Source: Citrobacter portucalensis (GTDB lineage Bacteria; Pseudomonadota; Gammaproteobacteria; Enterobacterales; Enterobacteriaceae). Taken from it: DNA of 64,000 bases. The DNA lies in contig NZ_MVFY01000005.1 in NCBI RefSeq assembly GCF_002042885.1, positions 1 through 64,000 of the forward strand, written 5' to 3'. The position numbers were made by a program, and so were the translations under genes. Below are positions 41,486 through 52,983 of the stretch, in pieces. Below the pieces are notes generated by a model. That model did not search any database. It had not been told where the DNA came from and saw only the letters and a program-made list of their open reading frames with translations. The first letter of the stretch is position 1; each line of letters starts with the position of its first letter.

Positions 41486-44400
41486 ATGAAATTTTTCGCG
41501 CTTTTCATTCATCGTCCGGTGGCGACCATTCTCATTTCGGTAGCCATCACCCTGTGCGGCATACTCGGATTTCGTCTGCTGCCGGTCGCTCCGCTACCGC
41601 AGGTGGATTTTCCGGTGATCATGGTCAGCGCATCGTTACCGGGTGCCTCACCCGAAACGATGGCGTCCTCGGTCGCAACTCCGCTGGAGCGCTCTCTGGG
41701 ACGCATTGCGGGCGTGAACGAAATGACTTCGAGCAGTTCACTTGGAAGTACGCGTATTATTCTCGAATTCAAATTCGACCGTGACATCAATGGCGCGGCG
41801 CGGGACGTTCAGGCCGCAATTAACGCCGCGCAAAGTCTGCTACCCAGCGGGATGCCGAGCCGACCAACGTATCGCAAAGCCAACCCTTCCGATGCGCCAA
41901 TCATGATCCTGACGCTAACATCGGACACGTACTCGCAAGGTGAATTGTACGATTTCGCATCAACCCAGCTGGCGCAGACCATCGCACAGATCGACGGCGT
42001 GGGCGACGTGGACGTTGGAGGCAGCTCACTGCCTGCCGTGCGTGTAGGGCTTAATCCTCAAGCGCTGTTTAACCAGGGCGTGTCGCTGGACGACGTACGT
42101 AGCGCAATTGACAACGCCAACGTGCGTAAGCCGCAGGGCGCTGTCGAGAATGATACCCACCGCTGGCAGGTCCAAACCAACGATGAGCTGAAAACCGCCG
42201 CCGAATACCAGCCGATTATCATCCACTACAATAACGGCGCGGCGGTACGACTGGGCGACGTTGCGTCTGTAACCGACTCGGTGCAGGACGTACGCAACGC
42301 GGGGATGACCAATGCCAAACCGGCCATTCTGCTGATGATCCGCAAGCTACCGGAAGCCAATATTATTCAGACGGTAGACAGCATTCGCGCCAAATTGCCG
42401 GAGCTACAAACGCTGGTCCCGGCCGCTATCGATCTGCAAATAGCCCAGGACCGCTCGCCGACTATTCGCGCCTCGCTGGAAGAAGTCGAACAGACGCTGA
42501 TTATCTCCGTGGCGCTGGTTATCCTGGTGGTCTTTATTTTCCTGCGCTCCGGGCGTGCGACGCTGATCCCCGCAGTAGCAGTTCCGGTCTCGCTGATCGG
42601 TACCTTTGCCGCCATGTATCTGTGTGGATTCAGCCTGAACAACCTGTCGTTGATGGCGTTAACCATTGCCACGGGATTTGTCGTCGATGACGCCATCGTG
42701 GTGCTGGAAAATATTGCCCGCCACCTGGAAGCAGGAATGAAGCCGCTCCAGGCGGCGTTACAGGGTACGCGCGAAGTGGGATTCACCGTGCTCTCCATGA
42801 GTCTGTCGCTGGTGGCGGTGTTCCTGCCACTGCTATTAATGGGCGGATTGCCTGGGCGCTTGCTGCGCGAATTTGCCGTCACGCTGTCGGTTGCTATCGG
42901 TATCTCGCTGCTGGTGTCGCTGACATTAACGCCAATGATGTGCGGCTGGATGCTCAAATCCAGCACCCCGCGCGAACAGTCTCGCAAGCGGGGTTTTGGT
43001 CGTGTGCTAGTGGCGCTGCAACAGAGTTACGGCACCTCGCTTAAATGGGTGCTGCGCCATACGCGGCTGGTAGGCGTGGTGTTGCTTGGCACCATCGCGC
43101 TGAATATCTGGCTTTATATTTCCATCCCCAAAACCTTCTTCCCGGAGCAGGATACGGGTGTATTGATGGGTGGGATCCAGGCCGACCAGAGCATCTCATT
43201 TCAGGCCATGCGCGGCAAACTGCAGGACTTTATGAAGATCATCCGCGACGACCCGGCGGTGAATAACGTCACCGGTTTTACCGGTGGTTCGCGGGTCAAC
43301 AGCGGGATGATGTTTATTACCCTCAAGCCACGTGATGAGCGCCATGAAACCGCTCAGCAGGTGATCGATCGCCTGCGCGTCGCGCTTTCAAAAGAGCCAG
43401 GTGCGAATCTGTTTTTAATGGCGGTGCAAGATATTCGCGTTGGTGGACGCCAGGCCAACGCCAGCTATCAATACACATTGCTGTCCGACGATCTCGCGGC
43501 GCTGCGTGAGTGGGAACCGAAGATCCGTAAGGCGCTTGCCGCCCTGCCCCAACTGGCAGACGTCAACTCCGATCAGCAGGACAATGGCGCGGAGATGAAT
43601 CTGATTTACGATCGCGATACCATGTCTCGTCTGGGGATCGACGTGGCAGCCGCCAACAGCCTGTTGAATAATGCTTTCGGACAACGACAGATCTCTACCA
43701 TCTATCAGCCGATGAACCAGTACAAAGTGGTGATGGAGGTCGATCGACGTTACACCCAGGACATCAGCGCACTGGACAAAATGTTCGTCATCAACAATGA
43801 CGGTAAAGCGATCCCGTTATCGTACTTTGCTAAATGGCAGCCGGCGAATGCGCCACTATCTGTGAACCATCAGGGCTTGTCTGCCGCCTCAACCGTGTCG
43901 TTTAACCTGCCGACAGGTTCTTCACTGTCAGAAGCGACAGAGGCCATCAACAGAACCATGACCCAGCTCGGCGTCCCTTCCACGGTTCGCGGTAGCTTTG
44001 CCGGTACCGCACAGGTATTTCAGGACACCATGAATTCGCAGGTGATCCTGATTATCGCCGCCATCGCCACGGTCTATATCGTGCTGGGGATGCTGTATGA
44101 AAGCTATATCCATCCGCTGACCATTCTCTCCACGCTACCTTCGGCTGGCGTCGGGGCGTTGCTGGCGCTGGAACTGTTCAATGCCCCGTTCAGCCTAATC
44201 GCCCTGATAGGGATCATGCTATTAATTGGCATTGTGAAGAAAAACGCCATCATGATGGTCGATTTTGCGCTGGAAGCGCAGAGAAACGGCAAGCTACAGC
44301 CGGAAGAAGCTATTTTCCAGGCCTGCTTGTTGCGCTTTCGCCCAATAATGATGACCACGCTGGCGGCGTTGTTTGGCGCGTTGCCGTTGGTGTTATCCGC

Positions 44401-44566
44401 AGGAGATGGCTCTGAACTGCGTCAGCCTTTGGGGATAACCATTGTCGGTGGGCTGGTCGTGAGCCAGCTCCTGACGCTGTACACCACGCCCGTGGTCTAT
44501 CTCTTTTTCGACCGTCTGCGTCTGCGTTTTTCGCGTAAAAACAGCAAACCGGTAGCAGAGTTATGA
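41486..44566 (+). CDS. mdtC: MdtC, RND multidrug efflux transporter subunit
   Basis: 1026 residues, close to MdtB but clearly a paralogue. The TM4 motif [14 protein letters not shown] and the TM10 region [16 protein letters not shown] are present, including the Lys that pairs with the acidic residues. It begins the base after the mdtB stop and overlaps mdtD by 4 bases (ATGA). It assembles with MdtB in one pump. Confidence 0.96.
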   Translation: MKFFALFIHRPVATILISVAITLCGILGFRLLPVAPLPQVDFPVIMVSASLPGASPETMASSVATPLERSLGRIAGVNEMTSSSSLGSTRIILEFKFDRDINGAARDVQAAINAAQSLLPSGMPSRPTYRKANPSDAPIMILTLTSDTYSQGELYDFASTQLAQTIAQIDGVGDVDVGGSSLPAVRVGLNPQALFNQGVSLDDVRSAIDNANVRKPQGAVENDTHRWQVQTNDELKTAAEYQPIIIHYNNGAAVRLGDVASVTDSVQDVRNAGMTNAKPAILLMIRKLPEANIIQTVDSIRAKLPELQTLVPAAIDLQIAQDRSPTIRASLEEVEQTLIISVALVILVVFIFLRSGRATLIPAVAVPVSLIGTFAAMYLCGFSLNNLSLMALTIATGFVVDDAIVVLENIARHLEAGMKPLQAALQGTREVGFTVLSMSLSLVAVFLPLLLMGGLPGRLLREFAVTLSVAIGISLLVSLTLTPMMCGWMLKSSTPREQSRKRGFGRVLVALQQSYGTSLKWVLRHTRLVGVVLLGTIALNIWLYISIPKTFFPEQDTGVLMGGIQADQSISFQAMRGKLQDFMKIIRDDPAVNNVTGFTGGSRVNSGMMFITLKPRDERHETAQQVIDRLRVALSKEPGANLFLMAVQDIRVGGRQANASYQYTLLSDDLAALREWEPKIRKALAALPQLADVNSDQQDNGAEMNLIYDRDTMSRLGIDVAAANSLLNNAFGQRQISTIYQPMNQYKVVMEVDRRYTQDISALDKMFVINNDGKAIPLSYFAKWQPANAPLSVNHQGLSAASTVSFNLPTGSSLSEATEAINRTMTQLGVPSTVRGSFAGTAQVFQDTMNSQVILIIAAIATVYIVLGMLYESYIHPLTILSTLPSAGVGALLALELFNAPFSLIALIGIMLLIGIVKKNAIMMVDFALEAQRNGKLQPEEAIFQACLLRFRPIMMTTLAALFGALPLVLSAGDGSELRQPLGITIVGGLVVSQLLTLYTTPVVYLFFDRLRLRFSRKNSKPVAEL

Positions 44567-45975
44567 CAGAACTTCCCGACAGCACCCGCTGGCAACTTTG
44601 GATTGTGGCATTTGGCTTTTTTATGCAGTCGCTGGATACCACCATCGTTAACACCGCGCTTCCCTCGATGGCGGCAAGCCTCGGGGAAAGCCCGTTACAC
44701 ATGCATATGGTCATTGTGTCATATGTTTTAACTGTTGCCGTGATGCTGCCCGCCAGCGGATGGCTGGCGGACAAAGTTGGCGTGCGTAATATCTTCTTCA
44801 CCGCCATCATCCTGTTTACGCTTGGCTCGCTGTTTTGTGCCGGGTCTAGCACGCTCAACGAGCTGGTGATGGCGCGCGTCTTACAAGGCGTTGGCGGCGC
44901 GATGATGGTGCCGGTCGGCAGGCTAACGGTGATGAAAATCGTCCCGCGTGAGCAATATATGGCGGCAATGACGTTTGTCACTTTACCCGGTCAAATCGGC
45001 CCGCTGCTGGGCCCAGCGTTAGGCGGGATTCTGGTTGAATACGCCTCCTGGCACTGGATATTTTTGATTAACATTCCGGTAGGCATTGTCGGCGCAATAG
45101 CGACGTTAATGCTGATGCCCAACTACACCATGCAAACCCGACGTTTCGACCTCTCAGGGTTCGCGATGCTGGCGGTCGGCATGGCGGTACTGACGCTGGC
45201 GCTCGATGGCAGCAAAGGAACCGGCCTCTCCAGTATCACGCTGGCGGCGCTGGTTATCTGCGGGGTATTGGCTATTGCGCTGTATCTGAAACACGCCCAT
45301 CGTAATCCGCGTGCGCTATTCAGCCTGAATCTGTTTCGCACACCAACCTTCTCGCTAGGTCTTTTCGGCAGTTTTGCCGGACGCATCGGCAGCGGCATGT
45401 TGCCGTTTATGACACCGGTGTTTTTACAGATTGGCCTCGGTTTTTCACCTTTTCATGCCGGGCTGATGATGATCCCGATGGTGCTGGGCAGTATGGGCAT
45501 GAAGCGCATTGTGGTGCAGGTCGTTAACCGCTTTGGTTACCGTCGTGTACTGATTACCACTACGCTTGGCCTGTCGCTGGTCAGTCTGTTGCTAATGACC
45601 ACGGCACTGCTGGGCTGGTATTACGCCCTGCCCTTCGTGCTGTTTTTACAGGGAATGGTCAACTCAACGCGTTTTTCATCCATGAACACGCTTACGTTAA
45701 AAGATCTGCCTGACGATCTGGCCAGCAGCGGTAACAGCCTGCTGTCGATGATCATGCAGCTTTCGATGAGTATTGGTGTGACCATCGCTGGCCTGCTGCT
45801 GGGCATGTTCGGCCAACAGCATATCGCCATCGACAGCGGAAGTACGCATACCGTCTTTATGTATACCTGGCTGTGCATCGCCTTCATCATTGCGCTGCCC
45901 GCCATTATTTTTGCCCGCGTGCCGAACGACACGCAAACCAACGCGGTGATTTCACGGCGCAAAAGGAGCACCTGA
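44563..45975 (+). CDS. mdtD: MdtD (IceT-like), MFS transporter
   Basis: 470 residues, a 14-helix DHA2-family major facilitator. Motif [12 protein letters not shown] and motif [17 protein letters not shown] are present. In E. coli MdtD does not clearly add to drug resistance, and citrate/iron-citrate export has been proposed. It is fourth in the operon and overlaps mdtC by 4 bases and baeS by one. Confidence 0.94.
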   Translation: MTELPDSTRWQLWIVAFGFFMQSLDTTIVNTALPSMAASLGESPLHMHMVIVSYVLTVAVMLPASGWLADKVGVRNIFFTAIILFTLGSLFCAGSSTLNELVMARVLQGVGGAMMVPVGRLTVMKIVPREQYMAAMTFVTLPGQIGPLLGPALGGILVEYASWHWIFLINIPVGIVGAIATLMLMPNYTMQTRRFDLSGFAMLAVGMAVLTLALDGSKGTGLSSITLAALVICGVLAIALYLKHAHRNPRALFSLNLFRTPTFSLGLFGSFAGRIGSGMLPFMTPVFLQIGLGFSPFHAGLMMIPMVLGSMGMKRIVVQVVNRFGYRRVLITTTLGLSLVSLLLMTTALLGWYYALPFVLFLQGMVNSTRFSSMNTLTLKDLPDDLASSGNSLLSMIMQLSMSIGVTIAGLLLGMFGQQHIAIDSGSTHTVFMYTWLCIAFIIALPAIIFARVPNDTQTNAVISRRKRST

Positions 45976-47378
45976 TGAAGTTCTGGCGGCCCGGTATCAC
46001 CGGCAAACTGTTTCTGGCGATTTTCGCCACCTGCATTGTGTTGCTGATCAGCATGCACTGGGCCGTACGCATTAGCTTCGAACGTGGTTTTATTGACTAT
46101 ATCAAGCACGGCAACGAGCAGCGGCTGCAAATGCTCAGCGACGCATTAAGCGAGCAGTACGAGCAGCACGGCAACTGGCGATTCTTACGCAATAACGATC
46201 GTTTTGTTTTCCAGATCCTGCGCTCTTTTGAACACGACAACGACGATGATAAACCGGGTCCAGGCATGCCGCCGCACGGCTGGCGTACACAGTTTTGGGT
46301 TGTCGACCAAAACGCCCGTGTGCTTGTCGGCCCGCGCGGCCCAGTTCCTCGCGACGGCATGCGCCATCCCATACGCGTTAACGGTAGCGAAGTGGGCGCC
46401 GTGATTGCCTCTCCTGTGGAACGCTTAACGCGGAATACGGATATCAATTTCGACATGCAGCAACGACGATCCAGTTGGCTTATCGTTGCGCTCTCCACGA
46501 TCCTGGCCGCGCTGGCGACATTTACGCTGGCGCGCAGCCTGCTGGCCCCGGTTAAGCGGTTGGTGGAAGGCACGCACAAACTGGCGGCGGGCGATTTCAC
46601 CACTCGCGTTACGCCAACCAGTACGGATGAGCTGGGCAAGCTGGCGCAGGACTTCAACCAGCTCGCCAGTACACTGGAAAAAAACCAGCAGATGCGTCGT
46701 GACTTTATGGCCGATATTTCTCACGAACTGCGTACGCCGTTGGCGGTGTTGCGCGGTGAACTGGAGGCCATTCAGGATGGTGTCCGCCAGTTTACCCCTG
46801 ACTCCGTTGCCTCGTTGCAGGCTGAAGTCGGTACGCTCACCAAACTGGTTGACGACCTTCATCAGCTCTCCATGTCAGATGAAGGCGCGCTGGCCTACCA
46901 GAAAACATCGCTGGACCTCATCCCCCTATTGGAAGTGGCAAGCGGCGCATTTCGTGAACGCTTCGCCAGCCGTGGATTGACCATACAGCTTTCGCTCCCC
47001 GACAGCATGACGGTATTTGGTGACAGGGATCGTCTGATGCAGCTGTTCAACAACCTGCTGGAAAACAGTCTGCGCTACACCGATAGCGGTGGCGGGTTGC
47101 ATATCAGCGCCGAACAACGCGAACGCATGGTGTTATTAACCTTCGCAGATTCCGCTCCCGGCGTAAGTGACGAGCAGTTACAGAAGCTGTTTGAACGATT
47201 TTATCGCACCGAAGGCTCGCGCAACCGCGCCAGCGGAGGTTCCGGGTTGGGGCTGGCGATTTGCGTCAATATCGTACAAGCGCATAATGGTCTAATCCGC
47301 GCCGCCCATTCGCCTTTTGGTGGGGTTAGCATTACAGTAGAGTTACCGCTGGAACGCGATTTACAGAGAGATGTATGA
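45975..47378 (+). CDS. baeS: BaeS, envelope-stress sensor histidine kinase
   Basis: 467 residues. There are two membrane helices (about 11-30 and 165-187) around a periplasmic sensor rich in acid and proline ([12 protein letters not shown]), then HAMP (about 187-240), HisKA with phospho-accepting His250 in [10 protein letters not shown], and the HATPase N, G1 and G2 boxes ([24 protein letters not shown]). It senses envelope stress and toxic compounds such as indole and tannin. It overlaps mdtD by one base and baeR by four. Confidence 0.96.
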   Translation: MKFWRPGITGKLFLAIFATCIVLLISMHWAVRISFERGFIDYIKHGNEQRLQMLSDALSEQYEQHGNWRFLRNNDRFVFQILRSFEHDNDDDKPGPGMPPHGWRTQFWVVDQNARVLVGPRGPVPRDGMRHPIRVNGSEVGAVIASPVERLTRNTDINFDMQQRRSSWLIVALSTILAALATFTLARSLLAPVKRLVEGTHKLAAGDFTTRVTPTSTDELGKLAQDFNQLASTLEKNQQMRRDFMADISHELRTPLAVLRGELEAIQDGVRQFTPDSVASLQAEVGTLTKLVDDLHQLSMSDEGALAYQKTSLDLIPLLEVASGAFRERFASRGLTIQLSLPDSMTVFGDRDRLMQLFNNLLENSLRYTDSGGGLHISAEQRERMVLLTFADSAPGVSDEQLQKLFERFYRTEGSRNRASGGSGLGLAICVNIVQAHNGLIRAAHSPFGGVSITVELPLERDLQRDV

Positions 47379-48097
47379 CTGAGTTACCCATTGATGAAAA
47401 CACACCGCGTATTCTGATCGTGGAAGATGAGCCTAAGCTGGGGCAACTGCTGATCGACTACCTGCGGGCAGCGAGCTATGCCCCTACGCTGATCAACCAC
47501 GGCGACCTGGTTCTGCCTTACGTGCGCCAAACGCCGCCCGATCTGATCTTGTTGGATCTGATGCTGCCCGGTACCGACGGTCTGACTCTGTGTCGGGAAA
47601 TCCGCCGCTTCTCAGAAGTCCCCATCATGATGGTAACCGCTAAAATCGAAGAGATTGATCGCCTGCTAGGGCTGGAGATCGGTGCAGATGATTATATTTG
47701 TAAACCTTACAGCCCGCGTGAAGTTGTCGCGCGCGTAAAAACGATCCTGCGTCGTTGCAAACCGCAGCGCGAACTGCAACAAATGGATGCAGACAGCCCG
47801 CTTATCGTCGATGAAGGCCGTTTTCAGGCCTCCTGGCGTGGGAAGATGCTCGATTTAACGCCCGCCGAATTCCGCTTACTTAAAACGTTGTCACATGAGC
47901 CGGGTAAAGTGTTCTCCCGTGAACAGTTGCTCAATCATCTCTATGACGATTACCGCGTCGTTACAGACCGCACCATCGACAGCCACATTAAGAACCTGCG
48001 ACGTAAGCTGGAGTCGCTGGATGCCGAGCAGTCGTTTATTCGCGCGGTCTATGGCGTGGGGTATCGCTGGGAAGCCGATGCCTGCCGAATTGCTTAA
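47375..48097 (+). CDS. baeR: BaeR, OmpR-family response regulator
   Basis: 240 residues. The receiver domain has acidic residues VEDEP, phosphoacceptor Asp61 (LLDLMLPG) and Lys in YICKPYSP. The C-terminal winged-helix DNA-binding domain (about 140-235) ends VRRK-like [25 protein letters not shown]. It activates mdtABCD, acrD and spy in E. coli. It is coupled to baeS by ATGA. Confidence 0.97.
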   Translation: MTELPIDENTPRILIVEDEPKLGQLLIDYLRAASYAPTLINHGDLVLPYVRQTPPDLILLDLMLPGTDGLTLCREIRRFSEVPIMMVTAKIEEIDRLLGLEIGADDYICKPYSPREVVARVKTILRRCKPQRELQQMDADSPLIVDEGRFQASWRGKMLDLTPAEFRLLKTLSHEPGKVFSREQLLNHLYDDYRVVTDRTIDSHIKNLRRKLESLDAEQSFIRAVYGVGYRWEADACRIA

Positions 48098-48111
48098 ACT
48101 CTCATGCCCTT

Positions 48112-48138
48112 CAGGGCTCAGTTGTTCCGTGAGCCCTG
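48112..48138. other. Perfect 9-bp hairpin after baeR
   Basis: CAGGGCTCA (48112-48120) and TGAGCCCTG (48130-48138) around a 9-base loop. No T run follows, so intrinsic termination is doubtful; it may mark the 3' end of the mdt-bae transcript by other means. Confidence 0.5.
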
Positions 48139-48232
48139 GTAACTAGCAACTCTCCAAATATCGCTCATACTCTTTCTGACAATACTGTCGTCAATAACTG
48201 TTTGATATAAAACTTTTAATCAAGGAGTTCAT

Positions 48233-48565
48233 ATGGCTGGTTGGTTTGAATTAAGTAAGAGTAGCGATGATCAGTACCGCTTTGTTCTTAAAGCTGGGAA
48301 CGGGGAAATAATCCTTACCAGTGAGCTTTACACTACAAAAGGCGCTGCAGAAAAAGGGATCGCATCTGTCCAGGCTAACAGCCCTCTGGATGAGCGTTAT
48401 GAGAAAAAAACAGCGTCTAATGGCAAATTACATTTCAACCTGAAAGCTGCAAACCACCAGATTATTGGTAGCAGTCAACTGTATGCGAATGAACAGTCAC
48501 GCGAGACCGGTATTGCTTCAGTTAAGACCAATGGTGTCAGTCAGACGATAAAAGATAAGACCTGA
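48233..48565 (+). CDS. yegP: YegP, UPF0339 family double-repeat protein
   Basis: 110 residues made of two tandem UPF0339 (DUF1508) repeats: residues about 3-55 (FELSKSSDDQYRFVLKAGNGEIIL) and about 57-106 (ASNGKLHFNLKAANHQIIGSSQ). Each ends with a GIASVxxN motif. The function is unknown. AAGGAG precedes the ATG, and it has its own terminator, so it is probably a single-gene unit. Confidence 0.94.
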   Translation: MAGWFELSKSSDDQYRFVLKAGNGEIILTSELYTTKGAAEKGIASVQANSPLDERYEKKTASNGKLHFNLKAANHQIIGSSQLYANEQSRETGIASVKTNGVSQTIKDKT

Positions 48566-48579
48566 TAATTATTTGCTCA

Positions 48580-48616
48580 GCCGGGTAACGCAACGCTGTC
48601 GCCCGGCGTTTTTCTT
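48580..48616 (+). terminator. Rho-independent terminator of yegP
   Basis: GCCGGG (48580-48585) pairs with CCCGGC (48602-48607) and is followed by GTTTTTCTTT. It separates yegP from yegQ. Confidence 0.8.
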
Positions 48617-48724
48617 TACCTGACTTCCTCGCAGCGCTACAATGCCCGCCCTTAATATGGGGGCACTCCCCTAACCGCCTCATTGAGTGAGGCGAGTCTG
48701 ACCTGTCATCAGAACGAGAAAATT

Positions 48725-50086
48725 ATGTTTAAACCGGAACTCCTTTCCCCGGCGGGAACGCTGAAAAACATGCGTTACGCTTTCGCCTATGGCGCTGACG
48801 CTGTGTATGCGGGCCAACCGCGTTACTCACTGCGCGTACGCAACAACGAATTCAACCACGAAAACCTGCAGCTCGGCATTAATGAAGCCCATGAACTGGG
48901 TAAAAAATTCTATGTGGTGGTTAACATTGCCCCACACAATGCCAAGCTGAAGACCTTCATTCGTGATCTGAAACCGGTGGTGGAAATGGGGCCGGATGCA
49001 CTGATCATGTCAGACCCTGGTCTGATTATGCTGGTGCGCGAAAACTTCCCTGACATGGACATTCACCTTTCAGTACAGGCTAACGCCGTAAACTGGGCGA
49101 CGGTGAAATTCTGGAAGCAGATGGGGCTGACCCGCGTGATCCTCTCCCGCGAGCTGTCGCTGGAAGAAATCGAAGAGATCCGCACCCAGGTGCCGGATAT
49201 GGAGCTTGAGATCTTCGTTCACGGCGCGCTGTGTATGGCCTACTCCGGCCGTTGCCTGCTTTCTGGCTATATCAACAAACGTGACCCTAACCAGGGTACC
49301 TGCACCAATGCCTGCCGCTGGGAATACAACGTGCAGGAAGGCAAAGAAGACGTGGTGGGCAATATCGTGCATAAGTACGAGCCTATTCCGGTACAAAACG
49401 TTGAGCCTACGCTGGGTATTGGCGCACCGACAGACAAAGTCTTTATGATTGAAGAAGCCCAGCGTCCGGGTGAGTATATGACCGCGTTCGAAGACGAACA
49501 TGGCACTTACATCATGAACTCAAAGGATTTGCGTGCCATTGCCCACGTTGAACGCCTGACGCAGATGGGCGTGCATTCCCTGAAGATCGAAGGCCGCACC
49601 AAGTCATACTATTACTGTGCACGTACCGCGCAGGTCTATCGTAAAGCCATTGATGATGCCGCAGCCGGTAAACCGTTCGACCCGCAACTGCTGGAAACGC
49701 TGGAAGGCCTGGCGCATCGTGGTTACACCGAAGGGTTCCTGCGCCGCCATACCCATGACGACTATCAGAACTACGAATACGGCTTCTCTGTTTCCGAGCG
49801 TCAGCAGTTTGTCGGCGAATTCACCGGCGAACGTAAAGGTGAACTGGCCGCCGTACTGGTGAAAAACAAATTCACCGTCGGCGACAGCCTGGAGCTGATG
49901 ACCCCACAGGGCAACATTAACTTTACCCTCGAACAGATGGAAAACGCGAAAGGTGAAGCCATGCCGGTTGCGCCGGGCGACGGTTACACCGTGTGGATGC
50001 CAGTACCAGAGGATATCGATCTGAATTATGCATTGTTGATGCGTAATTTTACCGGTGAGTCCACGCGCAACCCGCATACTAAGTAG
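48725..50086 (+). CDS. trhP: YegQ (TrhP), U32 family tRNA hydroxylation protein
   Basis: 453 residues, the U32 peptidase-like family needed for prephenate-dependent 5-hydroxyuridine formation at position 34 of certain tRNAs. The signature EIFVHGALCMAYSGRCLLSG and CTNACRWEY show conserved cysteines that probably bind an iron-sulfur cluster. I start at the ATG at 48725 (MFKPELLSPAG), the family N-terminus; 14 upstream codons are excluded. The mRNA is followed closely by CyaR. Confidence 0.95.
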   Translation: MFKPELLSPAGTLKNMRYAFAYGADAVYAGQPRYSLRVRNNEFNHENLQLGINEAHELGKKFYVVVNIAPHNAKLKTFIRDLKPVVEMGPDALIMSDPGLIMLVRENFPDMDIHLSVQANAVNWATVKFWKQMGLTRVILSRELSLEEIEEIRTQVPDMELEIFVHGALCMAYSGRCLLSGYINKRDPNQGTCTNACRWEYNVQEGKEDVVGNIVHKYEPIPVQNVEPTLGIGAPTDKVFMIEEAQRPGEYMTAFEDEHGTYIMNSKDLRAIAHVERLTQMGVHSLKIEGRTKSYYYCARTAQVYRKAIDDAAAGKPFDPQLLETLEGLAHRGYTEGFLRRHTHDDYQNYEYGFSVSERQQFVGEFTGERKGELAAVLVKNKFTVGDSLELMTPQGNINFTLEQMENAKGEAMPVAPGDGYTVWMPVPEDIDLNYALLMRNFTGESTRNPHTK

Positions 50087-50121
50087 TTAATTACGGTTAT
50101 TTTTCAGCGTTCGGAAGATTC

Positions 50122-50137
50122 TTAGAAATCGATCACA
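50122..50137 (+). promoter_or_regulatory. CRP site and promoter of cyaR
   Basis: TTAGA-N6-TCACA, with a perfect right half, centred near 50129.5. This is about 42 bases before the predicted CyaR 5' end at 50172, the class II spacing. A -10 box TATTAT lies at 50159-50164. In E. coli cyaR is activated by cAMP-CRP, and this agrees. Confidence 0.7.
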
Positions 50138-50171
50138 TACCGTTTCGTTCATTAAGGGTATTATCCCCTCC

Positions 50172-50257
50172 GCTGAAAAACATAACCCATAAATGCTAGC
50201 TGTACCAGGAACCACCTCCTTAGCCTGCGTAATCTCCCTTACGCAGGCTTATTTTTT
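50172..50257 (+). ncRNA. cyaR: CyaR (RyeE) Hfq-dependent small RNA
   Basis: 86 bases, nearly the same as E. coli CyaR (87 bases). It starts GCTGAAAAACATAACCCATA, has the conserved single-stranded segment TACCAGGAACCACCTCCTTA that base-pairs with ompX, luxS, nadE and yqaE mRNAs, and ends in a terminator with stem CCTGCGT/ACGCAGG followed by TTATTTTTT. The differences I can see are one fewer A early on and paired changes in the terminator stem that keep pairing. It lies just after yegQ as in E. coli. Confidence 0.97.
50231..50257. other. Unoccupied P2-type phage attachment site in the cyaR terminator
   Basis: The last 27 bases of cyaR match the P2 core attachment sequence as I recall it, with 2 differences, both in the terminator stem. 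On the minus strand it starts AAAAAATAAGCC and ends GTAAGGGAGATT. There is no prophage here. It lies directly beside the rearrangement junction. Confidence 0.75.
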
Positions 50258-50311
50258 GCCTGCCGTTTAAACTCCCCCGAATATCCCATTTCAAATCACG
50301 ATTATCAGGCG

Positions 50312-50337
50312 AAAAAAAACCGGGCATTACGCCCGGC
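50312..50337 (-). terminator. Rho-independent terminator of clpA
   Basis: On the minus strand CCGGGC-GTAAT-GCCCGG (50320-50336) is followed by eight Ts. It ends the clpS-clpA transcript. Confidence 0.9.
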
Positions 50338-50355
50338 TGATTAGGTGATTAAAGA

Positions 50356-52632
50356 TTAATGTGCTGCTTCTGGCTTGTGCTTTTGTGCACTCTGGAAACC
50401 ATAGGTCAGCTCATTTTTCTCTTTATCCAGCGCAACGGTCACCTGGCCACCATCCACCAGCGAACCGAACAGCAGTTCGTTAGCCAATGGTTTTTTCAGG
50501 TTATCCTGGACCACACGCGTCATTGGACGTGCGCCCATTGCGCGGTCATAGCCTTTCTCTGCCAGCCAGTCACGTGCTTCCTGGCTCACTTCCAGAGAGA
50601 CACCTTTCTGATCCAACTGAACCTGAAGCTCGACGATAAACTTATCAACAACCTGATGAATCACCTCGGTAGAGAGATGATCAAACCAGATAATGTTGTC
50701 GAGACGGTTACGGAATTCCGGCGTAAACACTTTTTTGATTTCGCCCATTGCATCAGTACTGTTGTCCTGATGAATCAACCCAATCGATTTACGCTCAGTT
50801 TCACGCACACCGGCGTTGGTGGTCATGACCAGCACCACGTTGCGGAAATCCGCTTTACGCCCGTTATTGTCGGTCAGCGTACCGTTATCCATCACTTGCA
50901 GCAGCAGGTTAAAGACATCCGGGTGCGCTTTTTCGATTTCATCCAGCAGCAGTACCGCATGCGGATGCTTAATAACAGCATCGGTCAGCAAACCGCCCTG
51001 GTCGAAACCGACATACCCAGGAGGCGCACCAATCAGGCGGCTGACGGTGTGGCGTTCCATATATTCGGACATATCAAAACGCAGCAGTTCAATGCCGAGT
51101 GCTTTGGACAACTGCACCGTGACTTCGGTCTTACCGACGCCAGTTGGTCCGGCAAACAGGAACGAACCGACCGGTTTATGCTCGTGTCCCAGACCGGCAC
51201 GGCTCATTTTGATCGCTTCAGTCAGCGCCTCAATGGCTTTATCCTGTCCGAATACCAGCATTTTCAGACGGTTGCCCAGGTTTTTCAGCGTGTCGCGATC
51301 GCTCTGCGAAACGCTCTTCTCCGGGATCCGCGCAATGCGGGCCACAACGGACTCGATATCCGCCACGTTGACGGTTTTCTTGCGCTTGCTGACCGGCATC
51401 AGACGTGCACGCGCGCCCGCCTCATCAATCACGTCAATCGCTTTATCCGGCAGATGACGATCGTTAATATATTTCACCGCCAGTTCGACCGCTGCACGCA
51501 CCGCTTTGGCGGTATAGCGGACATCATGGTGCGCTTCGTATTTTGGCTTCAGACCGTTGATTATCTGTACGGTCTCTTCTACCGATGGCTCAGTGACATC
51601 AATTTTCTGGAAACGGCGCGCTAACGCACGGTCCTTTTCAAAGATATTGCTGAATTCCTGATAGGTTGTGGACCCTATCACACGGATCTTACCGCTGGAG
51701 AGCAGCGGCTTGATCAGGTTAGCCGCATCCACCTGGCCGCCCGATGCCGCACCCGCACCGATAATGGTGTGGATCTCATCGATAAACAGAATGCTGTTAG
51801 TATCCTGTTCCAGCTGTTTCAGCAGCGCCTTAAAGCGTTTCTCAAAATCACCGCGATATTTGGTGCCAGCCAACAGCGAGCCGATATCCAGGGAGTAAAG
51901 GGTGCAATCAGCCATGATTTCAGGCACATCACCCTGGACGATACGCCAGGCGAGGCCTTCAGCAATGGCGGTTTTACCGACACCAGACTCTCCCACCAGC
52001 AGCGGGTTGTTTTTTCTGCGACGGCACAGTACCTGAATGGCGCGCTCCAGCTCTTTGTCCCGGCCAATGAGCGGATCAATTCCGCCCACTCGGGCAAGCT
52101 GGTTAAGGTTAGTCGTGAAGTTCTCCATACGGTCCTCCCCGCCAGCTTGCTCTTCGTTATTTGGCTGATTCCCAGAGTCAGAAGACTGACTGGGTTCGTC
52201 TTTGCGCGTGCCATGAGAAATAAAATTCACCACATCAAGACGACTTACTTCATGCTTACGCAGCAGATAAGCCGCCTGAGATTCCTGCTCGCTGAAGATA
52301 GCGACCAGCACATTTGCGCCGGTAACTTCATTGCGCCCGGAGGACTGAACATGAAAGACCGCACGTTGCAGTACACGCTGAAAACTCAACGTTGGCTGCG
52401 TGTCGCGTTCTTCCTCACTGGCAGGCAATACAGGTGTGGTCTGTTCAATGAAGGCTTCGAGTTCCTGACGGAGCGCCACCAGATCCACAGAACACGCTTC
52501 CAGCGCTTCGCGGGCCGATGGGTTACTGAGCAACGCCAGTAACAAGTGCTCGACGGTCATAAACTCATGTCGGTGCTCGCGCGCTCTGGCGAAAGCCATG
52601 TTTAAACTGAGTTCCAGTTCTTGATTGAGCAT
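50356..52632 (-). CDS. clpA: ClpA, ATPase subunit of the ClpAP protease
   Basis: 758 residues, as in E. coli. The N-domain (1-145) binds ClpS. D1 has Walker [14 protein letters not shown] near residue 214 and D2 has [13 protein letters not shown] near 495. ClpP-binding is by the IGL loop (KSIGLIHQD). It unfolds substrates, including N-degron proteins passed by ClpS and ssrA-tagged ones, and feeds them to ClpP. The ATG at 52632 follows GGGGAGGTG; 5 extra upstream codons are excluded. In E. coli the next gene downstream is serW, which is not here. Confidence 0.97.
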   Translation of the reverse strand: MLNQELELSLNMAFARAREHRHEFMTVEHLLLALLSNPSAREALEACSVDLVALRQELEAFIEQTTPVLPASEEERDTQPTLSFQRVLQRAVFHVQSSGRNEVTGANVLVAIFSEQESQAAYLLRKHEVSRLDVVNFISHGTRKDEPSQSSDSGNQPNNEEQAGGEDRMENFTTNLNQLARVGGIDPLIGRDKELERAIQVLCRRRKNNPLLVGESGVGKTAIAEGLAWRIVQGDVPEIMADCTLYSLDIGSLLAGTKYRGDFEKRFKALLKQLEQDTNSILFIDEIHTIIGAGAASGGQVDAANLIKPLLSSGKIRVIGSTTYQEFSNIFEKDRALARRFQKIDVTEPSVEETVQIINGLKPKYEAHHDVRYTAKAVRAAVELAVKYINDRHLPDKAIDVIDEAGARARLMPVSKRKKTVNVADIESVVARIARIPEKSVSQSDRDTLKNLGNRLKMLVFGQDKAIEALTEAIKMSRAGLGHEHKPVGSFLFAGPTGVGKTEVTVQLSKALGIELLRFDMSEYMERHTVSRLIGAPPGYVGFDQGGLLTDAVIKHPHAVLLLDEIEKAHPDVFNLLLQVMDNGTLTDNNGRKADFRNVVLVMTTNAGVRETERKSIGLIHQDNSTDAMGEIKKVFTPEFRNRLDNIIWFDHLSTEVIHQVVDKFIVELQVQLDQKGVSLEVSQEARDWLAEKGYDRAMGARPMTRVVQDNLKKPLANELLFGSLVDGGQVTVALDKEKNELTYGFQSAQKHKPEAAH

Positions 52633-52662
52633 AGGCACCTCCCCCAATGTTTATGCCTGCAT

Positions 52663-52983
52663 TCAGGCTTTTTCCAGCGTACACAGCAACGGATGCTCGT
52701 TCTCCCTCGCATATTTGTTCACCATCGCTACTTTGGTTTCAGCCACTTCGGCAGTAAACACGCCACAGATAGCTTTGCCTTGATAGTGAACTGCAAGCAT
52801 CAGTTGCGTTGCACGTTCTACATCATAAGAAAAGAATTTTTGTAACACGTCAATAACAAACTCCATCGGAGTGTAATCATCATTGACTAATATCACTTTA
52901 TACATAGATGGCGGTTTTAGCGCGTCGCGCAATTTGTCTTCCGCCAGCAGATCGAAATCCAGCCAGTCGTTCGTCTTACCCAT
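52663..52983 (-). CDS. clpS: ClpS, N-end-rule adaptor for ClpAP
   Basis: 106 residues. The conserved motif [18 protein letters not shown] (32-49) forms the pocket for N-degron residues, and the disordered N-terminal tail ([18 protein letters not shown]) inhibits or delivers to ClpA. It lies 30 bases upstream of clpA on the same strand and diverges from cspD. Confidence 0.97.
   Translation of the reverse strand: MGKTNDWLDFDLLAEDKLRDALKPPSMYKVILVNDDYTPMEFVIDVLQKFFSYDVERATQLMLAVHYQGKAICGVFTAEVAETKVAMVNKYARENEHPLLCTLEKA

Noticed and set aside
50359-51624. 421-codon plus-strand frame over clpA
   Set aside because: Antisense shadow of clpA; clpA itself is unmistakable.
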